DNA of 64,000 nucleotides, from contig CM022302.1 of NCBI GenBank assembly GCA_011799875.1, positions 519,617,229-519,681,228 on the forward strand. The letters run 5' to 3'. A model generated the notes under the pieces. It was not told where the DNA came from and did no database searches. It was given only the letters and a program-made list of their open reading frames with translations. Numbering within the stretch: the stretch's first letter is position 1; the number at the start of each line of letters is the position of its first letter. The stretch is from Thinopyrum elongatum (Eukaryota > Streptophyta > Magnoliopsida > Poales > Poaceae). Shown here piece after piece: positions 1 to 12,647 of the stretch. Both the position numbers and the translations under genes were made by a program.

Positions 1-3000
1 TTGTCCTTTTCAGGTACTTCAGGATGTTCTTGACTGCTGTCCAGTGATCCACTCATGGATTACTTTGGTACCTCCCTGCTAGACTTATAGCAAGGCACAC
101 ATCAGGTTTGGTACACAGCATAGCATACATGATAGAACCTATGGCTGAGGCATAGGGAATGACTTTCATTTTCTCTCTATCTTCTGCAGTGGTCGGGCAT
201 TGAGTCTGACTCAACTTCACACCTTGTAACACAGGCAGGAACCCTTTCTTTGACTGATCCATTTTGAACTTCTTCAAAACTTTATCAAGGTATGTGCTTT
301 GTGAAAGTCCAATTAAGCGTCTTGATCTATCTCTATAGATCTTAATGCCCAATATATAAGCAGCTTCACCGAGGTCTTTCATTGAAAAACTTTTATTCAA
401 GTATCATTTTATGCTATCCAGAAATTCTATATCATTTCCAATCAACAATATGTCATCTACATATAATATTAGAAATGCTACAGAGCTCCCACTCACTTTC
501 TTGTAAATATAGGCTTCTCCAAAAGTCTGTATAAAACCATATGCTTTGATCACCTCATCAAAGCGTATATTCCAACTCCGAGATGCTTGCACCAGTCCAT
601 AAATGGATCGCTGGAGCTTGCACACTTTGTTAGCACCTTTAGGATCGAGAAAACCTTCTGGTTGCATCATATACAACTCTTCTTTAAGAAATCCATTAAG
701 GAATGCAGTTTTGACATCCATTTGCCAGATTTCATAATCATAAAATGCGGCAATTGCTAACATGATTCAGACAGACTTAAGCATCGCTACGGGTGAGAAG
801 GTCTCATCATAGTCAACTCCTTGAACTTGTCAAAAACCTTTTGCGACAAGTCGAGCTTTGTAGATAGTAACATTACCATAAGCGTCAGTCTTCTTCTTGA
901 AGATCCATTTATTCTCTATGGCTCGCCGATCATCGGGCAAGTCAACCAAAGTCCACACTTTGTTCTCATACATGGATCCTATCTCAGATTTCATGGCCTC
1001 AAGCCATTTATCGGAATCTGGGCTCATCATCGCTTCTTCATAGTTCGTAGGTTCGTCATGGTCTAGTAACATGACTTCCATAACAGGATTACCGTACCAC
1101 TCTGGTGCGGAACGTGCTCTGGTTGACCTACGAGGTTCGGTAGTAACTTGATCTGAAGTTTCATGATCATTATCATTAGCTTCCTCTCTAGTTGGTGTAG
1201 GCATCATGGGAACAAATTTCTCTGATGAGCTACCTTCCAAATTGAGAGAAGGTACAACTACCTCATCAAGTTCTACTTTCCTCCCACTCACTTCTTTCGA
1301 GAAAAACTCCTTCTCTAGAAAGGATCCATTCTTAGCAACAAAGATCTTGCCTTCGGATCTGTGATAGAAGGTGTACCCAACAGTTTCTTTTGGGTATCCT
1401 ATGAAGACGCACTTCTCCGATTTGGGTTCGAGCTTATCAGGCTAAAGCTTTTTCACATAAGCATCGCAACCCCAAACTTTAAGAAACGACAGCTTAGGTT
1501 TCTTGCCAAACCACAGTTCATACGATGTCGTCTCAACGGATTTAGATGGTGCCCTATTTAACGTGAATGTAGTTGTCTCTAATGCATAACCCCAAAACGA
1601 TAGTGGTAAGTAGGTAAGAGACATCATAGATCGCACCATATCTAATAAAGTACGGTTACGACGTTCGGACACACCATTACGCTATGGTGTTCCAGGTGGC
1701 GTGAGTTGTGAAACTATTCCACATTGTTTTAAATGAAGGCCAAACTCGTAAGTCAAATATTCACCTCCACGATCAGATAGTAGGAACTTTATTTTCTTGT
1801 TACGATGATTCTCCACTTCACTCTGAAATTCTTTGAACTTTTCAAATGTTTCAGACTTGTGTTTCATTAAGTAGATATACCCATATCAGCTCAAATCATC
1901 TGTGAAGATCAGAAAATAACGATAACCGCCACGAGCCTCAACACTCATCGGACCGCATACATCGGTATGTATTATTTCCAATAAGTCATTAGCTCGCTCC
2001 ATTGTTCCAGAGAACGGAGTCTTAGTCATCTTGCCCATGAGGCATGGTTTGCAAGCATCAAATGATTCATAATCAAGTGATTCCAAAAGTCCATCCGAAT
2101 GGAGTTTCTTCATGCGCTTTACACCAATATGACCTAAACGGCAGTGCCACAAATATGTTGCACTATCATTATCAACTTTGCATCTTTTGGCATCAATATT
2201 ATGAATATGTGTATCACCACGATCGAGATTCAAAAAATAGACCACTCTTTAAGGGTGCATGACCATAAAAGATATTACTCATATAAATAGAACAACCATT
2301 ATTCTCTGATTTAAATGAATAGTCGTCTCACATTGAACAAGATCCAGATATAATGTTCATGCTCAACGCTGGCACCAAATAACAATTATTCAGGTCTAAA
2401 ACTAATCCCGAAGGTAGATGTAGAGGTAGCATGCCGACGGTGATCACATCGACCTTGGAACCATTCCCGACGCGCATCGTCACCTCGTCCTTAGCCAATC
2501 TTCGTTTAATCTGTAGCCCCTGTTTCGAGTTACAAATATGAGCAACCGAACCGGTATCAAATACCCAGGCACTACTACGAGCATTAGTAAGGTACACATC
2601 AATAACATGTATATCAAATATACCTTTGTTCACTTTGCCATCCTTCTTATCCGCCAAATACTTGGGGCAGTTCCGCTTCCAGTGACCAATCCCTTTGCAG
2701 TAGAAGCACTCAGTTTCAGGCTTAGGTCCAGACTTGGGCTTCTTCCTGGGAGTGGCAACTTGCTTGCCATTCTTCTTGAAGTTCCCCTTCTTTCCTTTGC
2801 CCTTTTTCTTGAAACTAGTGGTCTTGTTAACCATCAACACTTGATGCTCCTTCTTGATTTCTACCTCCGCAGCTTTAAGCATAGCGAAGAGCTCGCGAAT
2901 TGTCTTATCCATCCCTTGCATATTATAGTTCATCACGAAGCCTTTATAGCTTGGTGGCAGTGATTGGAGAACTCTGTCAATAACACTATCAACTCGAAGA

Positions 3001-3461
3001 TTAACTCCCAGCTGAGTCAAGTGGTTATGATACCCAGACATTCTGAGTATGTGTTCACTGACAAAGCTATTCTCCTCCATCTTGCAGCTATAGAACTTGT
3101 TGGAGACTTCATATCTCTCAACTCGGGCATTTGCTTGAAATATTAACTTCAACTCCTGGAACATCTCATATGGTCCATGACGTTCAAAACGTCTTTGAAG
3201 TCCCGATTCTAAGCCGTAAAGCATGGCACACTGAACTATCGAGTAGTCATCAGATTGAGCTTGCCAGACGTTCATAACATCAGCATCTGCTCCTGCAGCA
3301 GGCCTTTCACCTAGCGGTGCATCAAGGGCATAATTCTTCTGTGCGGCAATGAGGATAATCCTCAAGTTACGGACCCAGTCCGTGTAGTTGCTACCATCAT
3401 CTTTCAACTTAGCTTTCTCTAGGAACGCATTAAAATTCAAGGGAACGATAGCACGGGCCAT
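1..3461 (-). pseudogene. gag-pol polyprotein of Copia element A, interrupted
   Basis: The start is taken at MARAIVPLNF (ATG ending at 3461) because element C starts gag at the same residues; the longer upstream frame is not shared. Gag holds a CCHC zinc knuckle (CFYCKGIGHWKRNC) after a lysine-rich stretch. The protease motif WVFDTGS follows in the same frame, then the pre-integrase HCCC region (LWHCRLGH), the integrase core (HTDVCGP, DRGGEY, and NGVSERRNRT, which keeps the catalytic Glu), and a reverse transcriptase with YVDDILLIG. Stops fall near 401, 765, 829 and 1681. By comparison with element C, the stops near 765 and 829 are CGA-to-TGA changes, as expected from deamination of methylated CpG. 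Confidence 0.9.
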
Positions 3462-4703
3462 TGATCTACAACATAGATATGCAAAAACTATCAGGACTAA
3501 GTTCATGATAAATTAAGTTCAATTAATCATATTACTTAAGAACTCCCACTTAGATAGACATCCCTTGAGTCATCTAAATGATCACGTGATCGAAATCAAC
3601 TAAACCATGTCCGATCATCACGTGAGATGGAGTAGTTTTCAATGGTGAACATCTCTATGTTGATCATATCTACTATATGATTCATGTTTGACCTTTCGGT
3701 CTCCAGTGTTCCGAGGCCATGTCTGTACATGCTAGGCTCGTCAAGTTTAACCCGAGTATTCCGCATGTGCAAAACTGTCTTGCACCCATTGTATGTGAAC
3801 GTAGAGCCTATCACATCCGATCATCACGTGGTGTCTCAGCACGATGAACTGTTGCAATGGTGCATACTCAGGGAGAACACTTATACCTTGAAATTTTAGT
3901 AAGGGATCATCTTATAATGCTACCGTCGTACTAAGCAAAATAAGATGCATATAAAAGATAAACATCACATGCAATCAAAATATGTGACATGATATGGCCA
4001 TCATCATCTTGTGCCTTTGATCTCCATCTCCAAAGCACCGTCATGATCTCCATCGTCACCGGCTTGACACCTTGATCTCCATCATAGCGTCGTGGTCGTC
4101 TCACCAACTATTGCTTCTACAACTATCGCTAACGCATAGTGATAAAGTAAAGCAATTACATGGTGTTTGCATTTCATACAATAAAGCGACAACCATAAGG
4201 CTCCTGCCAGTTGCCGATAACTTTTACAAAACATGATCATCTCATACAATAACGTATATCACATCATGTCTTGACCATATCACATCACAACATGCCCTGC
4301 AAAAACAAGTTAGACGTCCTCTACTTTGTTGTTGCAAGTTTTACGTGGCTGCTACGGGCTTCTAGTAAGAACCGTTCTTACCTACGCATCAAAACCACAA
4401 CGGTGTTTCGTCAAGTTTGCTGTTTTAACCTTCAACAAGGACCGACCGTAGTCAAATTCGATTAAACTAAAGTTGGAGAAACAGACACCCGCCAGCCACC
4501 TTTATGCAAAACTAGTTGCATGTCTGTCGGTGGAACCGGTCTCATGAACGTGGTCATGTAAGGTTGGTCCGGGCCGCTTCATCCAACAATACCGCCGAAT
4601 CAAAATAAGACGTTAGTGGTAAGCAGTATGACTATCACCGCCCACAACTCTTTGTGTTCTACTCGTGCATATCATCTACGCATAGACCTGGCTCGGATGC
4701 CAC
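3462..4703 (-). other. Untranslated leader of element A
   Basis: About 1.2 kb lies between the primer binding site and the gag start codon. No long reading frame is seen. The same kind of leader is present in element C (58478-59717). Confidence 0.7.
4687..4702 (-). other. Primer binding site of element A
   Basis: Directly inside the LTR the minus strand reads TGGCATCCGAGCCAGG. This resembles the usual initiator-methionine tRNA complementary site (TGGTATCAGAGCC) with a few differences. The same sequence stands at the same place in element C. Confidence 0.75.
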
Positions 4704-6464
4704 TGTTGGGAAATGAAGCATGCAATTTCAAAAAAATTCCTACGCTCACGCAAAATCTATCTAGGAGATGCATAGCAACGAGAGGGGGAGAGTGTGTCCA
4801 CGTACCTTCATAGACCGAAAGCGGAAGCGTTTGGCAACGCGGTTGATGTGGCCGAACTTCTTCTCGTTCCGACCGATCAAGCACCGAAACGTACGGCACC
4901 TCCGAGTTCTGCACACGTTCAGCTCGATGACGTCCCTCGAACTCTTGATCCAGCAAAGTGTCGAGGGAGAGTTCCATCATCACGACGGCGTGGTGACTGT
5001 GATGGTGAAGTGATCCGCGCAGGGCTTCGCCTAAGCACTACGTGAATATGACCGGAGGCGTAAACTGTGGAGGGGGGCGCCGCACACGGCTAGGAATCAA
5101 TGTTGTGTGTTCTAGCGGTGCCCCCTCATATATATAGGTTGGAGGGGAGGAGAGGCAGCCAAGGGGGCGCCCCAAGTAGGAGGAATCCTACTTGGGCGCC
5201 TCCCAATTCGGCCTCCCCCCTTACCATATCTACCGGAGGGGGAAGGAAAGAGGAGGGAGGAGGGAAGGAAGGGGGAGGCCGAATCCCTTCCCTTCCTTCT
5301 CTCTTCTCCCCTTTCCTTTTCCCTCAGGTGCGGCCCATATGGGGGGCACAGCAGCCCCTACTGGCTGCTGCGTTTCCCCTCTTGGCCCATTAGGCCCATA
5401 TCTTTGCCGGGGGGTGCCCGAAACCCCTTCCGGTGACCCGATATGTACCCGGTACCCCCGGAACACTTCCGGTGTCCGAATATCATCGTTCTACATATGA
5501 ATCTTTACCTCTCGACCATTTCGAGACTCTTCGTCATGTCCGTGGTCTCATCCGGGACTCCAAACAACATTCGGTCACCAAATCACATAACTCATATAAT
5601 ACAAAATCGTCATCGAACGTTAAGCGTGCGGACCCTACGGGTTCGAGAACTATGTAGACATGACCGAGACACCTCTCCGGTCAATAACCAACAGCGGAAC
5701 CTGGATGCTCATATTGGTTCCCACATATTCTACGAAGATCTTTATTGGTCGTACCGTAATGACAACATACGATATTCCCTTTGTCATCGGTATGTTACTT
5801 GCCCGAGATTCGATCGTCGGTATCTTCATACCTAGTTCAATCTCGTTACCGGCAAGTCTCTTTACTTGTTCCGTAATGCATCATCCCGTAACTAACTCAT
5901 TAGTCACATTGCTTGCAAGGCTTCTTATGATGTGCATTACCGAGAGGGCCCAGAGATACCTCTCCGATACTCGGAGTGACAAATCCTAATCTCGATCTAT
6001 GCCAACCCAACAAACACCTTCGAAGATACCTGTAGAGCATCTTTATAATCACCCAGTTACGTTGTGACGTTTGATAGCACACAAGGCATTCCTCCGGTAT
6101 CCGGGAGTTGCATAATCTCATAGTCGAAGGAATATGTATTTGACATGAAGAAAGCAGTAGCAATAAAACTGAACGATCATTATGCTAAGCTAACGGATGG
6201 GTCATGTCCATCACATCATTCTCCTAATGATGTGATCCTGTTCATCAAATAACAACACATGTCTATGGTTAGGAAACTTAACCATCTTTGATTAACGAGC
6301 TAGTCTAGTAGAGGCTTACTAGGGACACGGTGTTTTGTCTATGTACCCACACATGTATCAAGTTTCCGGTTAATACAATTCTAGCATGGATAATAAACAT
6401 TTATCATGAATAAGGAAATATAAAATAACAACTTTATTATTGCCTCTAGGGCATATTTCCTTCA
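4704..6464 (-). repeat. 5' LTR of Copia element A (1761 bp)
   Basis: The repeat starts TGTTGGG on the plus strand and ends TTCCTTCA, so in element orientation it runs TGAAGG...CCCAACA. A minus-strand TATA-like run (TATATATAGG) lies near 5130-5140. It closely resembles the LTRs at 31214-32986 and 53603-55374 and, in the other orientation, 56750-58477. Confidence 0.92.
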
Positions 6465-7065
6465 GTGCTCCCCTCGGAGCCCCCCTCTGGTGCTTCTTTG
6501 GCCCAACAGGTGTCTTCTGGTCCAGAAAAAATTACCAAAAAGTTTCACTGCGTTTGGACTCCGTTTGGTATTGATTTTCTGCGAAGTAAAAAACAAGCAA
6601 AAAACAGCAACTGACACTGGGCACTATGTCAATAGGTTAGTCCCAAAAAATGATATAAAGTTGCTATAAAATGATTGTAAAACATCCAAGAATGATAATA
6701 TAACAGCATGGAACTATCAAAAATTATAGATACGTTGGAGACGTATCAGGCGTCCCCCTGGGGCGCGCCCTGTGAGCTTGTGGCCCATCCGTGGTCCTTC
6801 TGGCCTCCTCCCAAAGCTTCCAGGGTGTCTTGTGGTCCAAAAAAATCCTCAAAAAGTTTCATTCAATTTGGAATCCGTTTGATATTGATTTTCTCTAAAG
6901 GCAAAAATAAGGAAAAAACAGCAACTGGCACTGGACACTAAGTTAATAGGTTAGTCCCAAAAAAAATGATATAAAATAGCATAATAATGCATATAAAACA
7001 TCCAAGATGGATAATATAATAGCATGGAACAATAAAAAATTATAGATATGTTGGAAACGTATCCG
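6465..7065 (-). repeat. Two tandem fragments of a Gypsy-type LTR
   Basis: About 240 bp occurs twice in direct orientation (about 6510-6750 and 6822-7062). Both copies carry the blocks GGTTAGTCCCAAAAAA and ATTATAGATA, and end near a (GA/AA)CGTATC boundary. In minus orientation this start (TGATACGTCTCC) is common for Gypsy LTRs of Triticeae. The exact family is not assigned. Element A is inserted at the left edge. Confidence 0.6.
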
Positions 7066-7511
7066 TTGCGTATGGGATCAAGGTGACTTTTTACTTAATG
7101 GTATGGTTGGGTTTTACCTTAATGAAGCTTTGATATTTACGGATGCTCGCTAGAGTTCCAATCATAAGAACATATGATCCAAGAACGAAAGGTATGTTAG
7201 CTTAGGCCTCTCCCACACATAAAACTGCAATAATGATTATCGGTCTAGTTATCAATTGCCTAGGGACAATCTTTCTCATTGTTCTTCAAAAACAAACAAC
7301 AAACTTTTATTATCTTGCAAAGCTATCCTTTTATTCCCGCAAAGTAGTTTTATTTCTTGTTTCTAGTAAAGCAAGCATAGTGTACGTAGAGTTGTATCAG
7401 CGGTCGACAGAACTCGAGAGAATATTAATTCTACCTTTAGATCCTCGTTGGGTTCGACACTCTTATTTATCTAAAAGGCTACAACTGATCCCCTATATTT
7501 GTGGGTTATCA
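7066..7511 (+). repeat. Probable LTR fragment, 3' end at GGGTTATCA
   Basis: The stretch ends with the blocks TGGGTTCGACACTC and CCTATATTTGTGGGTTATCA, which I recognise as the usual 3' end of a Triticeae Gypsy LTR. No partner LTR or internal domain is seen. A weak call from memory. Confidence 0.4.
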
Positions 7512-7838
7512 TGGACCCATAGTGAAAACCAAAGAGCTAATGTATGAATTATGCACTTGAAATATTTTTTTCTTTAGGAACTATGTATTTTCGCAAACAA
7601 CAAATGTTATTTATGTGTGCTATTCACGTGTATGATGAACGTGTATGTATTTGCATGAATTTGAGAGTTTCAATTTGAGGAGTGTGGCTGCGTGGCACGC
7701 AATATGAGGGCGAGGGGTCGTCTGGCGCCATCCGGGGTCGCGCCCAAGCGCGTCTATGAACGTTTAGGGGGGGGGGGGAGTATTTACCAAGTCCAATTGT
7801 AGACCATCTTAGCTCATCTTAATCTCGCGTCCTCCTCA
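7512..7838. other. Spacer without a recognised feature
   Basis: Nothing is recognised here apart from a run of G around 7769-7778. Confidence 0.5.
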
Positions 7839-8123
7839 ATGGTTTCTCCCTTCGACCACATGATGGCCTTATTTCATCAAGGGGATCCTCTCTACTCATT
7901 CCCCTTCATTATGGCTATCAATCTGCTACACCACCTCATGTGCCTTTGCAAGGACTATCCATTCACCTCAGTGGTACGCCAACTCGTGTTAGCTTGGGTG
8001 GACGTTCATATTCCTCTAGGATTGACTTTCACCCACCCCTTTCCATTTGATGCGTGGTTGGATGGGATTTTTAGAGATATTGAGAACAAACTCAAGCATC
8101 AACGTAGTGGGCTCCTTATCTAA
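7839..8123 (+). pseudogene. LINE reverse transcriptase remnant
   Basis: A 94-codon reading frame begins close to the motif HQGDPLYSFPFIMAINLLHH. This matches the conserved LINE reverse transcriptase block, usually RQGDPLSP-LF-LA-D-L. The adjacent FxxD catalytic loop of an intact enzyme is not recognised. The frame ends just before a CACTA terminus at 8131, suggesting the CACTA element landed in or beside this remnant. It is far shorter than a LINE polymerase and cannot be active. Confidence 0.6.
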
Positions 8124-8389
8124 ATCATATCACTAGTACAGAATCGAGCTTGCAGGCGGTTTGGTACATGGAGCGGCGGTGGTTTCCCATTCCGCCTCAA
8201 AACCATGTCGCTAGTACTCGATCCAGTGGCGGCGGTTTTGGAAACCTCCTCTAATACCTCGAATATCATCGCATGCGGTTTTTGATGTATGACCGCATGT
8301 AATGCCCTACGGGTTGCAGGTAGTTTGGTACCAATAACTGCCACCAATTATGTATGTCAAGGGATCTAATTTATTATTATTGATGTCAC

Positions 8390-10422
8390 TGTTGGGAAAC
8401 GTAGTAGAAAATAAAAAACATTTGCCCTACGATCAACCAGGAACACTATGAAGATGCAATAACGGTTTGGATCATATCGTTACTGACTCCGAGTTATAGC
8501 GAAAGAAGACGAATCAGTGTAGATCGTACTTGAAGTCCCTCGAACCGTCGATGAGCGATCCCTCGAACGGAAGGCCGAAAGCATGACCTGTCTACAGATT
8601 GCAAGCATACGGTCTTCACGACCCGGCAGCGCTTCATCGTCTAGATCTAATCGTCACCGGAGAACTAGAGGAGGAGATTAGAACCGCACTAGACTTCTAA
8701 TTATGAGGATTAGAGGATCTAGGTCTAACTCTAATTAGATACCCTAGGATCAATTAGAACTAGGACTAGAACTAGAGAACTAGAGGAGGCTCCAAAACTT
8801 ATGTGTCCAAAGGGCCAAAATCCTCAAGTATATATAGGTTGGAGGGAGGGGAGAGGGGGCACCACAAGGGGAAGGAAAACCCTCCCCCTTTGGCCAGCCA
8901 AGGAGGGGGGGGGGATCTCCTCCAATTGGGGCCTCCCCTTCCTTCTCGAAGAAGAAAGGGGGCGCTACTCCTATTGGGCCCAAGTGGCCCAATATCCTTT
9001 CCACCACTTGGTCTTTTAAATCCCGTTGATGTTTAATTAAATATATAAGCTTCCTAACTATTATTAGAGCCTTTTATTATTAATTTAACATTTCTGGAAA
9101 CATTTTACACATATATATTATTTATCGGTAATACCCGATATTGCCCGATAAACCCCGAAACCGTTCTGGTGATCCCGAAACGCTTCCAGTTCCTCTCAAA
9201 ATTATTTGGAATATTAATGAAACTATTTCATAAATATTTTCTCATTACTCCTGTACTACTAAAACTCAACAGATCATGATTACCTTAAACTTGTGACCCT
9301 GTAGGTTCGGTAAAACATAGACATGAACAAAACCCCTTTCATTCAATGACCGATAGCGGAACCGTGAACGTCCATATCGATCCCTATGAGTACACAAATG
9401 ACATTCGAGTGAACCATTATCATGTGTTATTCCCTTTGCTTCGCGATACTTTATAAAACCCGAGGTGAGATGTATCGGTATACTCTTGAGTCGTACACAT
9501 GCTCACTATACCGGTCTCCTTGTTACCAATTTTGTTCTTCTTTCCCGTTGACATGTTCTAACATCCCCGTGACCTAGTCACATGTGTCTGGCGGATGCTG
9601 ATGGATGTCATCACACTGAGAGGGCTCTAAGAGTATCTCTCCATCGTCGGATGAGCAAATCCCACTCTTGAGCTATCTAGCCCCTTTGTCAAACTTTTCG
9701 ATGAACCTATAAGTTGTCCTTATGATCACCGTGTTACAGATGACGCCGAGCAACCCCAAAGTCTGCCTTACGGTAAGAAGTGACTACGATACTCTTATGG
9801 TCTAAGAAATTAAATCACACGTTAACTCTCTGTGTTATAACAATTGACTTGTGACAATTGCGTCTTAAAGTATAACTAGCAAGATGCCCGTGCACGGAAC
9901 ATCAAGATGCATTTATATGAGTAGTTTATCTTGTGAGAGATAAGGATAAACGAGGGAAGGCCTTATCCGCAAATGTGGAGAGAGGTGCGGGTATCTTTTT
10001 GCAAAATTGCCATAGTTTTCTTCCTACCCGTCAGATATAGATCAGACGACCTATATTGCAGGATGTCAGGCACACCATCATCACCAACTCTGTTTTTACA
10101 AGAGTAGAGACAAACAAGTTTGGGTCGATTCAATATGATCGTTCTTCCAATGTCATATTCTGAAAGTTGTTTTAGGACTATCGTTACACTTAACGATATC
10201 CTAAGATCCGGAAAACATGATCACTAACAACACTTGAGCTAGTCTTAGAAGCGAGACTAGGAATCTATTTTTACCATTTATCATTCCATATGTGCATATG
10301 AGTTTTTCACTGAATTGCATATTCCAGGATTATAGCAGTTATAACATAGAATATAAATTATTAATTATGAACATGGAAATATATTAATACAATATTATTT
10401 CCTCTAGGGCATATTTCCAACA
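8390..10422 (-). repeat. Solo LTR of a Copia element (2033 bp)
   Basis: It begins TGTTGGGAAACG and ends GCATATTTCCAACA on the plus strand, so in its own orientation it runs TGTTGGAAATATGCC...CCCAACA, a BARE1/WIS/Angela-type LTR. A minus-strand TATA-like motif lies near 8827-8836. No internal domain adjoins either end. The flanking pentamers are GTCAC and GCGAC, so the target duplication is at best imperfect. Confidence 0.75.
9876..10108. repeat. Possible small insertion inside the solo LTR
   Basis: The stretch opens with ACTAGCAAGATGCCCGTGC and closes with TTTTACAAGAGTAGAG, two blocks I recall from a small dispersed Triticeae repeat. It may explain why this LTR is longer than its relatives. 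No clear target duplication was found. Confidence 0.3.
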
Positions 10423-10937
10423 GCGACCATGAGAAGTCGCGGTACGATGGCGAGCAAGACCACATACAACATGAACACACAGCACGACAAGCGCTCGAGG
10501 CTTGGCGTCGCTAGAGATCTGAGATCTAGGGGTGACCAAGACTGGGATGAGCGGGGAAAGAGGTAAACATTAATTAGATGATCGACCATGCAGGCGGTTC
10601 TAAATACAAAGCCACCTCTATTACCTGGGAACTTGAGGCAGTTAGAAATTTGAATCCCTCTGCATGAGATATTACACACGGTTGCAAATTTTGAACCGTC
10701 TTCAAAGAAAAATAACTGCTTCCGCTGGATTATCAGAGGCGACTTTGGTCGGCTTGGTCACAAACGCCTTCGGTGGCCTCTGCTAATACTCGTTTTCTAC
10801 TAGTTTGTGAAACACCTAGAAAGAAAGGAACCGCCAAATCTTCAATGACACAAGATTGACATATATCGAGGTGGTTCGCCTTGCATTTGAGGATATCATG
10901 CACAGGGTCGTGGAATTTCAACCAAGAGTTAACCTAA

Positions 10938-11157
10938 GGGCGTGCTTGGATCCCACCTTTGGCTGCCTAACCATAGGTGCAACATGCCAGAGAGTTTTAG
11001 GCGTACGTTTGCTTGACGCCACACTCTAGCACGCCGAATAAAAATAACTGATGTGCCCACTTTTCTGCGCCTAAAGTGCGGCGGACAATTTTTCCATCGC
11101 ACTCGTGCCGAGCCATGGTTTAGCATGGCGCCTTCGACCCACGATCCAAACACGCCC
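10938..11157. mobile_element. Tourist-like MITE (PIF/Harbinger), 220 bp
   Basis: Terminal inverted repeats GGGCGTGCTTGGATC and GATCCAAACACGCCC (one mismatch) bound a 220-bp unit. It is flanked on both sides by TAA (10935-10937 and 11158-11160), the 3-bp target duplication expected for PIF/Harbinger elements. There is no coding capacity. Confidence 0.85.
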
Positions 11158-11369
11158 TAAATCATGAGTAATTACATGAGGCTTGTGTTCTATGGGATTC
11201 CGACTATCTCCATTTTAAAAACATACACTTCGTAAAAATTCTACTCCTTCTAAAGGCATCACTCTTTCCGATGCTCGAAAAAAAAAATGGCAAAGCATGG
11301 CTTTCTTTCCTCTCTAGCAAAGCGACTAGGACAAAACCTTCATCCCCTCGATCTTTGCTAGTGAGCCCG

Positions 11370-11870
11370 TAGATTCACCTCCCCTCTACCCGCTTCTCCA
11401 ACATCTGATGGCTAGGAGGAGAATCCTGGTGCCTGGGCTCCATCTAGTAGATAGGTTAGGCTTTTAGTCCTCGCAGGGGCGACGCTAGGATGGATGGTGA
11501 TGCTTCTTCTTCGAGTCAGTCTTTCGGGTTCCCATCCTCCTCAAGTTCGTTCTTCGGGACGAATTAGATGGAGCTTCAATGACGAGGTTAGGGTTTCTCA
11601 TCGGGCATACGCGGCTGCGAGATTTGTTAGGTTCTTCAGATTGATTCAAGGGTTGAATGGCGTCAACTGTGGCTCCGGGGCACTAGTCCTTACAGGGGCA
11701 CATGCACAAAGACTTCCCGGCTATCATCTGCAAGGTCAGGCTGGCTCCGGTATGGGAGCAGCGACGGCTACGTGTTGACGACTCATTTTGGCGCGACATT
11801 GGTCGTTCAGGGACCACGACGTAATCTTTATTATGTTTGGGAGGCTTTGTAGTTTTGGTGAACTTTTTTT
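11370..11870 (+). repeat. Probable dispersed retroposon fragment
   Basis: Blocks such as GTGGCTCCGGGGCACTAGTC, CTTCCCGGCTATCATCTGCA and GTAATCTTTATTATGTTTGG resemble a repeat I recall from the 3' regions of Triticeae non-LTR elements. A 94-codon frame at 11494-11778 has no recognisable domain and is not called as a gene. Weak assignment. Confidence 0.35.
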
Positions 11871-11898
11871 AAAATGCTATCAACTTTTTATACTAATA

Positions 11899-12151
11899 GA
11901 TCTTGGAATTTGACAATGCCCGAATGTCAGGTACGAGCACATGGCAAATCGAACGTTTTCGATGACAAGTTTAGTGACGCGGGGATGACAACTTTAGTTG
12001 GCACGCATGACAACTTTGTGCTTCAGTTTGTTGTTTGATAGAAAATTGCTCCACTAACTTGCCATCCTTACGTCACTATAATTGCCATAAAAAACATTCG
12101 ATTTTCCATGTGCTCGTACCTGACGTCAGGTACTTATCATTTCCGTAGATC
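11899..12151. mobile_element. Inverted-repeat MITE, about 250 bp
   Basis: The arm at about 11925-11957 (core GTCAGGTACGAGCACATGG) is repeated in reverse at about 12091-12125 (core CCATGTGCTCGTACCTGAC). Weaker pairing continues outward to AGATCT at 11899 and 12146. The centre is AT-rich with no frame. A clear target duplication was not found, so the superfamily is open. Confidence 0.6.
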
Positions 12152-12299
12152 TTTTTCTTTTCTCAGAAAAAAAGGCTTCTATCGCGGCTAAAAAAGAAAA
12201 GCTTTTTTCTAGGGAAGGCTAAAAAGAAATGCTTCCAGTGCTTCCATTCACGTGGCAGCACAAGAAACCCAGCGAGAACCTAACAGGAGCCCACGGGTA

Positions 12300-12385
12300 C
12301 GCGCAGAGAAAAAAAAAATCAGCCTAGCCCATCCCAGCCCATGTGAGGCTCGGCCCCGTCAGGTTCCGAGCCCACGGCTACGCGC

Positions 12386-12418
<33 letters not shown>

Positions 12419-12647
12419 CAGCAGCAGCAGCCGCATCCCCCGAAATTCGAATTCCGCCCCTCTCTCTACCCCGTCCACTCCTCTCCCCCCCAAATTCAGC
12501 CGGATTCCGGCGCGCCGCCCTCCCGCCCCGTTCCCGGCGGCCGCGGTCGCCGTCCGCCCGACCTCCCCGCGCCCTCGCCGGCGGGCAGCTCCCCGCTCCT
12601 CCGCGCCCCGCGCTCAGCTTCTGGTCCCGCCCCCGCGCGCCCCCTCC
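12300..12647 (+). promoter_or_regulatory. 5' region of the shugoshin gene with (AG)n and (CAG)n tracts
   Basis: The 350 bases before the start codon are GC-rich and hold an uninterrupted (AG)14 tract at 12391-12418 followed by (CAG)4. Such CT/GA microsatellites are common in grass 5' leaders. The block TACGCGCAGAGA occurs twice (about 12299 and 12379). A TTTGGCGC E2F-like octamer lies at about 11787, probably too far to be used. No convincing TATA box is seen. Confidence 0.45.

Larger units (their letters stand above)
1..6464 (-). mobile_element. Copia LTR retrotransposon, Angela/BARE1-like, 5' part (element A)
   Basis: A minus-strand Ty1/Copia element cut by the left window edge. In element order it has a 5' LTR (4704-6464), a primer binding site, an untranslated leader (3462-4703), gag, and pol down to the reverse transcriptase/RNase H region at position 1. 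It is clearly related to the plus-strand element at 56750-64000. The 3' LTR lies outside the window. The right flank after the LTR is GTGCT, one half of the expected 5-bp target duplication; the other half cannot be seen. Reading frames are broken by several stops, so this is a dead copy. The assignment to the Angela/BARE1 group rests on remembered LTR ends and could be a sister family. Confidence 0.92.
8131..10805. mobile_element. Non-autonomous CACTA (En/Spm) element, split by a solo LTR
   Basis: The left end is CACTAGTACAGAATC at 8131; the right end is TTTTCTACTAGT near 10793-10804, the inverted form with the last base changed. Subterminal parts carry short GC-rich repeats with GGCGG/CCGCC on both sides (8150-8330 and 10580-10790), as in CACTA elements. 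No transposase frame is present. The 3-bp target duplication is not clear. The 2.0 kb solo LTR at 8390-10422 accounts for most of the length, leaving about 640 bp of CACTA sequence. Confidence 0.6.

Noticed and set aside
11770..11800. E2F-like TTTGGCGC as promoter element of shugoshin
   Set aside because: It lies about 860 bases before the start codon with a MITE in between, and a single octamer is weak evidence.
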